NCBI GenBank assembly: GCA_947464135.1 | Contig: CANHVK010000016.1 | Coordinates: forward strand, 1-37,542 | Reading direction: 5' to 3' | Length of the DNA stretch: 37,542 bases | Origin: Flavobacteriia bacterium | GTDB lineage: Bacteria > Bacteroidota > Bacteroidia > Flavobacteriales_D > Crocinitomicaceae | Shown: piece after piece, positions 11,571-20,520 of the stretch | Position numbering within the stretch: the first letter of the stretch is position 1 | How the letters are laid out: the number at the start of each line of letters is the position of its first letter | Program-made: the position numbers and the translations under genes | Notes under the pieces: model-generated | Told to the model about the DNA's origin: nothing | Seen by the model: only the letters and a program-made list of their open reading frames with translations | Databases searched by the model: none

Positions 11571-11888
11571 ATGAATTTTAAAAACACTAATTCTGAACGT
11601 TCAACTGTTACAAGAGACACGATTAATTTTGAAGAAAAAACAGGTAACTTGTATGAATCTATCGTAGTAATGTCTAGGAGATCAAATCAAATTGCTTCAG
11701 AATTAAAAGAAGAATTAACAAGTAAACTTCATGAATTTGCATCTTCAACTGATAATTTAGAAGAAGTATTTGAAAATCGTGAACAAATTGAAATTTCTAA
11801 ATACTACGAAAAACTTCCAAAGCCAGTAGCTATCGCAATGTCTGAAATGTTGGAAGATAAAATTACGGTACGTAAAATAGAAGAATAA
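11571..11888 (+). CDS. rpoZ: RNA polymerase omega subunit (Bacteroidota type)
   Basis: A 105-residue protein. The central segment TGNLYESIVVMSRRSNQIAS corresponds to the conserved omega region (…YE.V.V...RA.QI…). The C-terminal segment EISKYYEKLPKPVAIAMSEM is the extension usual in Bacteroidota omega/RpoZ (about 105-110 residues). Omega binds the beta-prime subunit and helps RNA polymerase assembly. The position between bamD and coaBC matches the family context. The N-terminal 25 residues are polar and poorly conserved. Confidence 0.85.
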   Translation: MNFKNTNSERSTVTRDTINFEEKTGNLYESIVVMSRRSNQIASELKEELTSKLHEFASSTDNLEEVFENREQIEISKYYEKLPKPVAIAMSEMLEDKITVRKIEE

Positions 11889-11894
11889 ATTTTT

Positions 11895-13103
11895 ATGAAA
11901 GGTAAACGCATCCTTTTAGGAATATCTGGAGGTATTGCGGCTTATAAAATTGCTTTTCTAATTCGATTACTAAAAAAACAAGGGGCAGAAGTCAAATGTA
12001 TAATGACTCCTGCCTCTTCTGATTTTATTACTCCGCTTACAGTTGCTACATTAACTGAAAATCCCGTTTATATCGATTTTTGGAACAAACAAAATGGTCA
12101 ATGGACGAATCATGTTGATTTAGGTATGTGGCCAGATGTCTTTTTAATAGCTCCATTGACAGCGAATACTTTAAGTAAACTTGCTAACGGATTTTGTGAT
12201 AATTTATTAACAGCAACATATTTATCAGCAAAATGCCCTGTTGTTGTATCTCCTGCAATGGATTTGGATATGTACGCTCACAAATCTACCGAGATTAACC
12301 TTGATAAATTAGCATCTTTTGGTGTAAAAGTTTTACCTGCTGAGTTTGGAGAGCTTGCAAGTGGATTAGTAGGTAAGGGCAGAATGATTGAGCCAGAAAA
12401 AATTGTCGAATTTTTACAATGTTTTTTTGAAAAACAACATCAATTTTCATCGAAACAAGTGTTGATTACTGCAGGACCAACTTATGAGTACATAGATCCA
12501 GTTCGTTTTATTGGTAATTTTTCTTCTGGTAAAATGGGATATGAAATTGCTAAAGAATTTTTAGATAGAGGTGCGAAAGTTGTATTAATATCAGGACCAA
12601 CAAATGAAATATTAATTCATCCCAATCTAAAGATTCTAAATGTAACTACAGCTTTAGATATGCTAGAAAAAGTGCAAGCTAATTGGAATGATTCAGATAT
12701 TGGAGTTTTTAGTGCTGCTGTTGCAGATTATAGACCAGAAGTAAAAGAACAAGTAAAAATTAAAAAAAACGAAGATTCTCTTTCAATTAAATTGATAAAA
12801 AATCCTGACATTCTATTTTGGGCTGGAAAAAATAAAAAAACAAATCAATATTTAGTTGGTTTTGCATTAGAAACAAACGATGCATTGGAATATGGGCGTA
12901 AAAAACTTAAATCTAAAAATTTAGACGCAATCATAATAAATTCTTTACAAGACAAAGGTGCTGGTTTTGCAACTAATACAAATAAAATTTCAATTCTTGA
13001 TAAAGAAGAAAATTTAAGTGAGTATACCTTAAAACCAAAGTCAGAAGTAGCTTTAGATGTTGTAAATTTTGTTGCAGAAGAATATTCCAAATTCCTTTTT
13101 TAA
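11895..13103 (+). CDS. coaBC: Bifunctional CoaBC (phosphopantothenoylcysteine decarboxylase / synthetase)
   Basis: A 402-residue two-domain enzyme of coenzyme A synthesis. The N-terminal CoaC flavoprotein domain (residues ~1-180) has GISGGIAAYK, the catalytic His in NHVDLGMWPD, LIAPLTANTLSKLANGFCDN and the PAMDLDMY substrate clamp (PAMN in most members). The C-terminal CoaB domain (~185-402) has LITAGPTYEYIDPVRFIGN, SSGKMGYEIA, SAAVADYRP, KIKK and GFALET. It is 6 bases after rpoZ and probably in the same transcript. Confidence 0.96.
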   Translation: MKGKRILLGISGGIAAYKIAFLIRLLKKQGAEVKCIMTPASSDFITPLTVATLTENPVYIDFWNKQNGQWTNHVDLGMWPDVFLIAPLTANTLSKLANGFCDNLLTATYLSAKCPVVVSPAMDLDMYAHKSTEINLDKLASFGVKVLPAEFGELASGLVGKGRMIEPEKIVEFLQCFFEKQHQFSSKQVLITAGPTYEYIDPVRFIGNFSSGKMGYEIAKEFLDRGAKVVLISGPTNEILIHPNLKILNVTTALDMLEKVQANWNDSDIGVFSAAVADYRPEVKEQVKIKKNEDSLSIKLIKNPDILFWAGKNKKTNQYLVGFALETNDALEYGRKKLKSKNLDAIIINSLQDKGAGFATNTNKISILDKEENLSEYTLKPKSEVALDVVNFVAEEYSKFLF

Positions 13104-13110
13104 ATTTTCC

Positions 13111-13141
13111 TTGTTATTTGGAAAATATCTATCTAATTTTA
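13111..13141 (+). promoter_or_regulatory. Possible promoter upstream of the DUF4835 gene
   Basis: TTG at 13111-13113, a 20-bp spacer, then TAATTTTA at 13134-13141, one mismatch (final G to A) from TAnnTTTG. It lies 21 bp before ATG 13163 and could give the DUF4835-recN group its own transcript in addition to read-through from coaBC. Confidence 0.35.
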
Positions 13142-13162
13142 ATCTGACATTTTAATTTATTC

Positions 13163-14068
13163 ATGAAAAAAATCCTATTTCTTTTATTTTCATCTCTAAA
13201 TATTCTTACATTTTTTAGTCAAGAACTTAATTGTAAGGTGGATGTCTTATCAGATGCTAAAGTTGCATTGAGTTCGACTGATAAGGATATTATTGATCAG
13301 ATGAAAATCGCTATGAATGATTTTATGAATAATACAAAATGGACAAAAGATAAATTTGCAACAGAAGAACGAATCAATTGCGTACTTCAATTTCAAATAA
13401 CAGGGATGCCAACACCTGGAACATTTACAGGAACAATGCAAGTTCAATGTTCTAGACCTGTGTTTAATAGTTCATATAATACAACTTTACTAAATATTGC
13501 AGATCAAGATGTAACTATTCCTTTTCAACGTAATACGGTTCTATTATACACTCCTAATCAGTTTAGAGACAATTTGACATCAATATTAGCCTATTATGCG
13601 TATTTAATTTTAGGTATGGATTACGATTCTTTTTCTCTAAAGGGTGGTTCGGCTTATTTTATTGAAGCTCAACAAATCGTAACAAACGCTCAATCTTCAG
13701 GTTTTCCTGGATGGATGTCAAATGAAACGTCAAAGAAAAATAGATATTGGATTATAGACAATGCGCAACAGCAATTGTTTGAGCCGTTAAGAGAATGTTT
13801 TTATGAATATCATAGAAAAGGCTTAGATAAGCTATATGAAAATAAAGTTGAATCTAAAAAAGCAATGTATGAAGCGCTCAATAAATTATCTAAAATTGCA
13901 GTTTCAAGACCCAGCAGTGTTAATGTGACCAATTTTGTACAGTCGAAAACTTTGGAAATTAAAAATCTATATTTTGATGCTTCTCAGCAAGAGAAAACAG
14001 ATATGGTTAATTTGTTGAAAAAATTGGATCCTGTAAATACTTCTAAATATCAAGAAATACTAAACTAA
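13163..14068 (+). CDS. DUF4835 family exported protein
   Basis: A 301-residue protein with signal peptide MKKILFLLFSSLNILTFFSQ. Features of the DUF4835 family: an early ELNCKV segment, NDFMNNTKWTKDKFATEERI, then two cysteines (NCVLQF, MQVQCSRPVF) and RPVFNSSYNTTLLNIAD-like strands. A later segment has NQFRDNLTSILAYYAYLILGMDYDSF and GGSAYF. The family is found in Bacteroidota immediately upstream of recN, as here, and its role is unknown. The stop overlaps the recN start (TAATG), so the two are translationally coupled. Confidence 0.88.
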   Translation: MKKILFLLFSSLNILTFFSQELNCKVDVLSDAKVALSSTDKDIIDQMKIAMNDFMNNTKWTKDKFATEERINCVLQFQITGMPTPGTFTGTMQVQCSRPVFNSSYNTTLLNIADQDVTIPFQRNTVLLYTPNQFRDNLTSILAYYAYLILGMDYDSFSLKGGSAYFIEAQQIVTNAQSSGFPGWMSNETSKKNRYWIIDNAQQQLFEPLRECFYEYHRKGLDKLYENKVESKKAMYEALNKLSKIAVSRPSSVNVTNFVQSKTLEIKNLYFDASQQEKTDMVNLLKKLDPVNTSKYQEILN

Positions 14069-15726
14069 TGTTAAGTTCTATTTTTGTTCAAAATTTTGCT
14101 CTTATTGATCACTTATCGTTAGATTTTAATAAAGGATTTACCGTAATTACCGGTGAAACTGGTTCTGGTAAATCTATATTACTTGGAGCATTGAATTTGA
14201 TTTTAGGAGAAAGGGCCGATTATTCTGTGATTCGTGATAAAGAAAATAAAACAATTGTTGAAGCTGTTTTCAATATTGATCAATATCATTTAGAATCATT
14301 TTTTTTAGATAATGAATTAGATTTTAACAAAGAAACTATTGTTAGAAGAGAGATTTCTGCACAGGGTAAATCCAGGGCATTCATAAATGATACTCCTGTT
14401 TCTTTAACAGTATTAAAGGAGTTTTCAAAAAGAATGATTACGATTCATTCTCAGCATCAAACTATGGAGCTCAGAGAAAGTAATTTTCAATTAGATTTGT
14501 TGGATACTTTAGCAGGAACCATGAGCCTAAGGTCTGATTACGAGATATTTTTTACTAATTGGAGAAGAAAGCTTAAAGAATTACAACATTTAATTGATAA
14601 ACGATCTAAATTACTGCTTGATGCTGATTTTAATGCTTTTCAAGCGAAAGAATTAACTGAATTAGGTTTAGACAAAGAAAATTACGAAGCCATTGAGTTA
14701 GAACTGAACCAACTTGAAAATGCTGAAGATATTAAACAAGGATTTGCCTATATCATTGATTCTCTATCTCAAGAAGGTGGACAAGGTAATCTATTAGATG
14801 GATTTATTTCTTTAAAAGCTAGATTGGATAAATTAGCTAATTTACACCCTGATCTGTCTCTCTTAAATGAACGAATTAAAAGCGTATATATTGAATTAAA
14901 AGATATCGGAGATGAAGCCGTAAACGGAATGGATACTATCTCTGCAAATCCTAACCTGTTGTATACCCTGAATACCAAATTAGATAAATTTAACCAGGCA
15001 TTACGAAAACATAACGTAGTTACTCAAAGTGATTTGATTGAAATTTTAGACGCTTTGAATGTAAATCAATCGAACATAGGGGAAATAGAATCCGAAATTA
15101 CTTCGCTTGAACAAGAAATTGCAACAACGGAACAGCTTGTAATTGAAAAATCCAATGAATTGGCGCAAAAGAGACTTGATGCTGTGAATCTAATTGAAAA
15201 AGAAGTTGTAAATTTATTAGAAGAGCTCAAATTACCAGATTCAAAATTTGTTATGAATCTAACTACTTTAGAAAAACCTAATATAAACGGGATTAATGAA
15301 GTTCAGATTTTGTTTACTGCTAATAAAGGCATGGAACCTAAATCCATAGAAAAAGCAGCTAGTGGTGGAGAATTATCTCGATTAATGTTAGCATTGCAAT
15401 ATTTACTATCAAAGAAAAAACAATTACCGACTATTATTTTTGATGAAATAGATACTGGAGTATCTGGTGAAGTTGCTCAAAAAATTGGAAATTTACTTTC
15501 TAAAATGGGAGGTACAATGCAGTTGTTAGCTATTACGCATTTGCCACAAGTAGCAGGTAAAGGCCAACATCATTGGAAAGTACAAAAGTCACATGATGCA
15601 GAAAAAACGGTGACTGAAGTACTTGTTTTAAATGAAAATCAACGTATTGAAGAAATTGCTCGACTGATGAGTGGTGATAATATTAATATTGCTGCATTAG
15701 AAAATGCAAAAGCGTTAATGAGTTAA
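14068..15726 (+). CDS. recN: DNA repair protein RecN
   Basis: A 552-residue SMC-like ATPase of double-strand-break repair. The N-terminal Walker A is GETGSGKS at residues 29-36, within ...LGALNLILGERAD. A long coiled-coil middle (about residues 160-370, rich in E, L, K, Q) is followed by the C-terminal ATPase half, with signature motif AASGGELSRLMLALQYLL and Walker B TIIFDEIDTGVSGEVA. The terminal ITHLPQVA segment is the H-loop region. The length is normal. It starts one base inside the DUF4835 stop codon. Confidence 0.96.
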   Translation: MLSSIFVQNFALIDHLSLDFNKGFTVITGETGSGKSILLGALNLILGERADYSVIRDKENKTIVEAVFNIDQYHLESFFLDNELDFNKETIVRREISAQGKSRAFINDTPVSLTVLKEFSKRMITIHSQHQTMELRESNFQLDLLDTLAGTMSLRSDYEIFFTNWRRKLKELQHLIDKRSKLLLDADFNAFQAKELTELGLDKENYEAIELELNQLENAEDIKQGFAYIIDSLSQEGGQGNLLDGFISLKARLDKLANLHPDLSLLNERIKSVYIELKDIGDEAVNGMDTISANPNLLYTLNTKLDKFNQALRKHNVVTQSDLIEILDALNVNQSNIGEIESEITSLEQEIATTEQLVIEKSNELAQKRLDAVNLIEKEVVNLLEELKLPDSKFVMNLTTLEKPNINGINEVQILFTANKGMEPKSIEKAASGGELSRLMLALQYLLSKKKQLPTIIFDEIDTGVSGEVAQKIGNLLSKMGGTMQLLAITHLPQVAGKGQHHWKVQKSHDAEKTVTEVLVLNENQRIEEIARLMSGDNINIAALENAKALMS

Positions 15727-15735
15727 TAGTCAAAG

Positions 15736-16131
15736 ATGAAAAACAAGTTAATTACTACCGGAATAATTCTAATTGCAACATCCATTATATTAGGAGCTTT
15801 TGGAGCACATGCTTTGGAAAAATTGGTGACTGAAAATAAATTGAGGTCTTTTGAAGTTGGTGTAAGATACCAGATGTATCAAGGATTAGGTATGTTGTTG
15901 TTAGCTAGCTTAAAGCATCACTTTTCCTTTGATTTAAAAGCCGTATATAGATTCCATTTGGTTGGGATTTTAATGTTTACTCTTTCAATTTATGGATTAG
16001 TTTTAACCCCATTACTTGGTGTGAATTTAAAAATGATTTTTGGCCCTATGACTCCTGTAGGAGGTTTGTTATTGATTCTTGGATGGGGGATGTTACTTGT
16101 TAAACATCTGAAAAACAGAATTAATGAATAA
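15736..16131 (+). CDS. DUF423 family small membrane protein
   Basis: A 131-residue protein with four predicted membrane helices and the DUF423/YgdD (TMEM256-like) signature. The signature is: an N-terminal helix ending LGAFGAHAL; then R-x-x-MYQGLGMLLLASL; a third helix around MFTLSIYGL; and FGPMTPVGGLLLILGWGML. Its role is unknown; it is an inner-membrane protein. It overlaps the next gene by 8 bases, suggesting translational coupling. Confidence 0.88.
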   Translation: MKNKLITTGIILIATSIILGAFGAHALEKLVTENKLRSFEVGVRYQMYQGLGMLLLASLKHHFSFDLKAVYRFHLVGILMFTLSIYGLVLTPLLGVNLKMIFGPMTPVGGLLLILGWGMLLVKHLKNRINE

Positions 16132-16906
16132 ATTAACAATCACGATTTTAGGATCTGGTACTTCGCAAGGAGTTCCAGTGATCGCATGTGATTGTCATGT
16201 ATGTTCTTCAATTGATAAAAAAGACAATCGACTAAGAGCATCAATTTTAGTTAATTATAATGGTGAGAATTTTGTGGTTGATGCAGGGCCCGACTTTCGA
16301 TATCAAATGCTTCGTTCTAAAGTAAAATCTTTGCGTGGAGTCCTGTTTACTCACGAGCATAAAGATCATATTGGAGGTTTAGATGATGTAAGAGCCTTTA
16401 ACTTTAGAGAGTCACGCGACATGGAAGTGTTTTGTTCGAAAAATGTTGAAGATGCACTTCATAGAGAGTATCATTACGTTTTCTCTGAAGAGCGTTATCC
16501 AGGAATTCCTATGATTAATATTAATTGTATAGATCTAAGGGAGTTTATTCTTCCGGGAGAATTACCAGTAATACCCATACGGGTAATGCATTACAAAATG
16601 CCAGTGACCGCTTTTCGTTTTTTTGATTTCACATATATTACAGATGCTAAATCTATTGAAGATTCAGAAATTGAAAAGATTAAAGGAACGAAGATTTTAG
16701 TTGTAAATGCATTAAGATTATCAGAACATATTTCACATTTCAGTTTAAAAGATGCGCTCGAGCTTATTGATACAATTAAACCCGAAAAGGCATTTTTAAC
16801 CCATATTTCTCATTTATTTGGTACTCACAATGAAATTCAGGATATGTTACCTGAAAATGTTTATCCAGCTCACGATGGTTTGGTGATTGAAATGGATATA
16901 GTATGA
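16124..16906 (+). CDS. Metallo-beta-lactamase-fold hydrolase (PhnP-like)
   Basis: A 260-residue protein with the MBL metal motif HEHKDH (His77, His79, Asp81, His82), preceded by GSGTSQGVPVIACDCHVCSS and followed by GGLDDVRAFNFRE. The cysteine-rich N-terminus and the overall pattern match PhnP-type phosphoribosyl 1,2-cyclic phosphate phosphodiesterases and related MBL hydrolases. Later metal ligands are seen in TYITDAKS (Asp) and LTHISHLFGTHNE (His). No phosphonate genes are nearby, so the substrate is open. The start is chosen by overlap with DUF423 and by the family N-terminus. Confidence 0.88.
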   Translation: MNKLTITILGSGTSQGVPVIACDCHVCSSIDKKDNRLRASILVNYNGENFVVDAGPDFRYQMLRSKVKSLRGVLFTHEHKDHIGGLDDVRAFNFRESRDMEVFCSKNVEDALHREYHYVFSEERYPGIPMININCIDLREFILPGELPVIPIRVMHYKMPVTAFRFFDFTYITDAKSIEDSEIEKIKGTKILVVNALRLSEHISHFSLKDALELIDTIKPEKAFLTHISHLFGTHNEIQDMLPENVYPAHDGLVIEMDIV

Positions 16907-16942
16907 AATACAAAAAATAATTATCAATTAATTAAATAATAG

Positions 16943-16950
16943 TACATTTG
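16943..16950 (+). promoter_or_regulatory. -7 element (TACATTTG) of fabI
   Basis: A perfect TAnnTTTG 24 bp before the fabI ATG. I see no TTG at the expected 17-21 bp upstream, where the sequence is only AT-rich, so only the -7 box is supported. Confidence 0.5.
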
Positions 16951-16974
16951 TGTAACGCTAAAAGCTAGAAAACT

Positions 16975-17790
16975 ATGGCAAATAATTTATTAAAAGGAAA
17001 AAGAGGGATTATTTTCGGAGCTTTAAATGAGCATTCTATTGCTTGGAAAGTAGCTGAAAGAGCTCATGAAGAAGGAGCTCAATTCGTATTGACAAATGCT
17101 CCTATAGCAATGAGAATGGGAGAAATTAATAATCTTGCTGAAAAAACAGGTAGCCAAATTATTCCTGCTGATGCAACAAGTGTGGAAGATTTAGAGAATT
17201 TGTTTTCAAAAGCAATGGAAATTTTAGGAGGTAAAATAGATTTCGTTTTACATTCAATCGGTATGTCTCCAAATGTTCGTAAAGGAAAACATTATACAGA
17301 AAATGATTATAAGTTTTATGCTCAAACAATGGATGTTTCTGCAATCTCTTTACACAAAACATTAGCGACAGCTTATAAATTGGATGCAATTAATGATTGG
17401 GGATCGGTTGTGGCATTAACTTATATTGCTGCACAACGTATTTTCCCTGATTATAATGATATGGCTGATGCTAAGTCGTTATTGGAATCAATTACACGTT
17501 CATTTGGTTACCATTATGGAATTAAGAAAAAGGTGCGTGTAAATACAATTTCACAATCACCAACAATGACTACTGCAGGGCAAGGTATTAAAGGTTTTAC
17601 AGAATTTATTAACTTCTCTGAACAAATGTCTCCTTTAGGGAATGCTACTGCTTTAGATTGTGCTAATTACACAATTTCAATGTTCTCTGATTTGACTAAA
17701 TATGTAACTATGCAAAACTTATTCCACGATGGTGGTTTTTCTAATACGGGTGTTACGCAACAAGTAGTTGATAAATTCGGAGATGAATAA
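16975..17790 (+). CDS. fabI: Enoyl-ACP reductase FabI
   Basis: A 271-residue short-chain-dehydrogenase-type enzyme that reduces trans-2-enoyl-ACP in each fatty acid elongation cycle, using NAD(P)H. Diagnostic points: the N-terminal GKRGIIFGALNEHSIAW cofactor motif typical of FabI rather than ordinary SDRs; FVLHSIGMSPN; and the catalytic Tyr-x6-Lys in YNDMADAK. The C-terminal part has LGNATALDCANYTISMFSD and HDGGFSNTG. It has its own -7 box and a strong terminator overlapping the end of the convergent gene. Confidence 0.95.
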   Translation: MANNLLKGKRGIIFGALNEHSIAWKVAERAHEEGAQFVLTNAPIAMRMGEINNLAEKTGSQIIPADATSVEDLENLFSKAMEILGGKIDFVLHSIGMSPNVRKGKHYTENDYKFYAQTMDVSAISLHKTLATAYKLDAINDWGSVVALTYIAAQRIFPDYNDMADAKSLLESITRSFGYHYGIKKKVRVNTISQSPTMTTAGQGIKGFTEFINFSEQMSPLGNATALDCANYTISMFSDLTKYVTMQNLFHDGGFSNTGVTQQVVDKFGDE

Positions 17791-17801
17791 TTAGAAGCAA
17801 A

Positions 17802-19730
17802 TTAAATTTTATTAAAGCGTTGAAATAATGGTTTCAACGCTTTTTTTGTTTCTGTTGATAACGATTGTTCATTTTTTAAATAAGTATCTAAGGCAATCGT
17901 TTTAAATACTTGTGAAGGTAACATTTGCTCATAAAGTTGATAATTACTTTCAATATCACCGTAGGTACTTAAAAAATCGATAATAGCAGGGGCTGTTTTT
18001 AAATATCCAAAACGTATACTTTGTTCAAACCAAAGTCTCTGTATCGCTTTATTTGGGTGTTTACTAAAGTGGTAATGATATTCCAAATAATCTAATTTTT
18101 CGGCTTGTATTGTTTTAGGGAGAAGTGATAAAAATACAAACCAATCATCAATCGTATATTTTTTTGTTAGTTTTTTAAATTTTCTAATTTTTGATAATTT
18201 CCGCTGGTAACTAAATAGTTTACAATCTTTATGAATGGTTTTGTATCTTTTTGATTCAAAGTTTAATTCACTTTTTGATACATTAGTTCCGTTTAGAAAT
18301 TTTTTATAATTAAAATCAATATACTCGTTTTGAATTAAAAAATGGTTTATCTCTCTTTCAAAGTCTTCCTTATTATGTAGTGTTGGTTTTTGGATAAAGG
18401 CTTTTAAAAACGAATTGAATCCAACGTTACCAAGTTTTTTATCTAATTGAAGAAAGAACATAAATCCTTTTAATTGTAAATTCATTCTTTCTGAATAACT
18501 ATAATCTTTTAGAAAATCACAAGGTTTAGAATAAATGTTTGTCAGTCTTACTAATGGAACATTGTATTTATTTATATATCGTCTATTTGTTTCTATAAAA
18601 GATTTTATCAGCATGTCGAGATAGTTATTTCCTAGCGTTTCTCCTTTTGATCTCAACGCCAGGTATTTATTCATTCCGATAATTAATTGTCTGTTATCTT
18701 CACATTTAGTACTAAATAGAGGTTTCGGCCAAGTTTGAAATAAGTATTCTTGAATAAAATCTCCTGAATTCATGTAATTTCCTAAACTAACAGGATGAAT
18801 AAATGCAAGATTAGGATAGTCAAATGATTTATATGGGAAATTTCCAGGGAGTATGCAAAAGTTAAATTCTTTCCAAGGATGCTTACCTAATAAGTTTTCG
18901 ACGTGTTTAAGATAGGTATTAAAATGATTGAATTCTTTTAAACTTTTTGTTGAATTAAAATCATCTAAATAATACATTGTTATATTTTTAGATATTGATT
19001 TTTGTTTAAAGTAACCCATAAAAAACCCAATATCATATACATTGATTTTTGAAGGAGATTCATAAAAAAAACGATTGCTATCAAGCTGGTGAAGATTGTG
19101 TTTTGAGCCAAATAAAGGGGTTAGATTCAAATCATTTTGAATTTCAATAGAAAAGTCGATTTTTTGATTACTGACATCTTGAATTGGAATCCAATTTCGA
19201 GTGTATTTTTCACCAGGGATAAGGTAAAGTTTACTATGTTTGAAGTAAGAGCTATCAATATCCCAATGAAGGTTTGTTGGTTTTTCAGTAGTTTGATAGT
19301 AGATGTTGATGAATCGAGTTTTAGGTTTGATTCTAATACTCAAAGGAGCACCTAAGGTACTATCTTCTTTACCAATAATATATTCAGTATTTCGTTCATT
19401 TCCTATCTTTCCTATTGTTACTTTTTGAATTTGTAGACCATTAATATCGAACAAAATTGTATCAGAATAATGACGTTTTAATCGGTATCTTGCAATACCA
19501 TAAATGGATTTTGATTCGAATTTCACATCTAAATCTAAATGAAGATGTTCTATTCCAACTTTGGTAGAATTGGAATAGCTGCTATCGTTTCCAATTTCGA
19601 TATTAGTTATGTCGTTTGATGATACAGATGGAATATTTTCTAAGTCCGAATCGTTACAACCACAAAAGAATAGCCCTAGTAAAAAAGTGCTAGTTAAAAC
19701 TATATTTTTTATGGTTTTTATATTTTTCAT
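17802..19730 (-). CDS. Catalytically dead M1-peptidase-like lipoprotein (leukotriene A4 hydrolase fold)
   Basis: A 642-residue lipoprotein (signal MKNIKTIKNIVLTSTFLLGL, lipobox cysteine at 23 or 25). The body follows the LTA4 hydrolase/aminopeptidase B branch of M1. It has an N-terminal beta domain (HLHLDLDVKFESKSIYGIAR, WIPIQDV near 180), a catalytic-domain region (FPYKSFDYPNLAFIHP, 298-313) and a C-terminal helical-repeat domain (LPKTIQAEKLDYLEYHYHF, IQRLWFEQSIRFGYL). The zinc motif is gone: where the family has HExxHSW-18-E, this protein has EYLFQTW (328-334) and Ile351. GGMENP is replaced by KSFDYP. The proton-donor tyrosine of PYEKGF is Gln419 in LQLKGF. The gene has no stop or frameshift, so this is a maintained pseudoenzyme rather than a pseudogene. 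It may bind peptides or be structural; the function is unknown. Confidence 0.78.
   Translation of the reverse strand: MKNIKTIKNIVLTSTFLLGLFFCGCNDSDLENIPSVSSNDITNIEIGNDSSYSNSTKVGIEHLHLDLDVKFESKSIYGIARYRLKRHYSDTILFDINGLQIQKVTIGKIGNERNTEYIIGKEDSTLGAPLSIRIKPKTRFINIYYQTTEKPTNLHWDIDSSYFKHSKLYLIPGEKYTRNWIPIQDVSNQKIDFSIEIQNDLNLTPLFGSKHNLHQLDSNRFFYESPSKINVYDIGFFMGYFKQKSISKNITMYYLDDFNSTKSLKEFNHFNTYLKHVENLLGKHPWKEFNFCILPGNFPYKSFDYPNLAFIHPVSLGNYMNSGDFIQEYLFQTWPKPLFSTKCEDNRQLIIGMNKYLALRSKGETLGNNYLDMLIKSFIETNRRYINKYNVPLVRLTNIYSKPCDFLKDYSYSERMNLQLKGFMFFLQLDKKLGNVGFNSFLKAFIQKPTLHNKEDFEREINHFLIQNEYIDFNYKKFLNGTNVSKSELNFESKRYKTIHKDCKLFSYQRKLSKIRKFKKLTKKYTIDDWFVFLSLLPKTIQAEKLDYLEYHYHFSKHPNKAIQRLWFEQSIRFGYLKTAPAIIDFLSTYGDIESNYQLYEQMLPSQVFKTIALDTYLKNEQSLSTETKKALKPLFQRFNKI
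17814..17847 (+). terminator. Strong intrinsic terminator of fabI
   Basis: A perfect 12-bp stem, AAAGCGTTGAAA (17814-17825) and TTTCAACGCTTT (17832-17843), with loop TAATGG and a T-run to 17847. The entire hairpin lies inside the last codons of the convergent minus-strand gene (17802-19730). Confidence 0.85.
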
Positions 19731-19791
19731 TTATCTATTTATGTGTATTTAATGTCTTTTTATATTAATTCATTATTTAAGTTTGTTTTTA

Positions 19792-20520
19792 TTAATCTAT
19801 TTTTCTTACAAGGTGTTTTATGACTTCTGAAGCACCATATAGACCGAATAAACCTGGCATATAACTTATTGTACCATAAAAGGAACGTTTAAAGTTTTTA
19901 CCATCTGTCAGTTTTAAAGATTCTTTAATTTGTATTTCTGAAGAGTAAACGGCTTTAACTCGTTTAAAGTTAATTCCTTCGCGTTTCAATCTTTTTTTTA
20001 TGTGATGGCCTAATTTGCAATTGTTAGTATTTTCAAGTTTAGCAACTTGAACTTTTGCTGGATCTAGTTTACCACCTGCACCTAAGTGAGTTATAATTTT
20101 AATTTTTAAACGAAGGCAAGCTTTAATCCATTCTAATTTTGGTGTTACTGAATCAATACAATCCATTACGTAATCTGGCTTGAATTCTGCAAGAATTTCC
20201 CAAACTCTTTCAGGAACTACAAATTCTTCAATTATATTTAAATGAATTTCAGGGTTTATGTCTTTGATTTTTTCCCCAAGGACTACTGCTTTGTTTCGAT
20301 TAATAGTTGAGTCTGTTGCGGTTAATTGTCTGTTTTTGTTTGTTTTATCGAATACATCTCCGTCAATTATTGTCATTGTTCCTATGCCTGATCTTGCAAT
20401 AAATTCACCAGCAAAAGAACCTATACCACCAAGCCCTACGATAAGTACGTGAGCATTTTTAAGTTTTTCAATACTTTCTTCACCTATCAATAAGGCACTT
20501 CTTTCTAACCAATCTCCCAT
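19792..20520 (-). CDS. tcdA: tRNA threonylcarbamoyladenosine dehydratase TcdA
   Basis: A 242-residue ThiF/MoeB/HesA-type adenylating enzyme. It has an N-terminal SALLIGEESIEKLKNAHVLI segment, nucleotide-binding GLGGIG (29-34), IDGDVFDKTNKNRQLTA with the conserved asparagine/arginine, and DCIDSVTPK. The absence of the E1 catalytic-cysteine domain, the length and the segment LDPAKVQVA point to TcdA (CsdL/YgdL). TcdA converts t6A to cyclic t6A at tRNA position 37. Its start overlaps the end of the TatD gene by 16 bases, so the two are probably one operon. Confidence 0.88.
   Translation of the reverse strand: MGDWLERSALLIGEESIEKLKNAHVLIVGLGGIGSFAGEFIARSGIGTMTIIDGDVFDKTNKNRQLTATDSTINRNKAVVLGEKIKDINPEIHLNIIEEFVVPERVWEILAEFKPDYVMDCIDSVTPKLEWIKACLRLKIKIITHLGAGGKLDPAKVQVAKLENTNNCKLGHHIKKRLKREGINFKRVKAVYSSEIQIKESLKLTDGKNFKRSFYGTISYMPGLFGLYGASEVIKHLVRKID

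Noticed and set aside
19137-19355. Plus-strand open frame inside the M1-like lipoprotein gene
   Set aside because: No promoter or family similarity; it appears to be a by-product of codon composition on the opposite strand.
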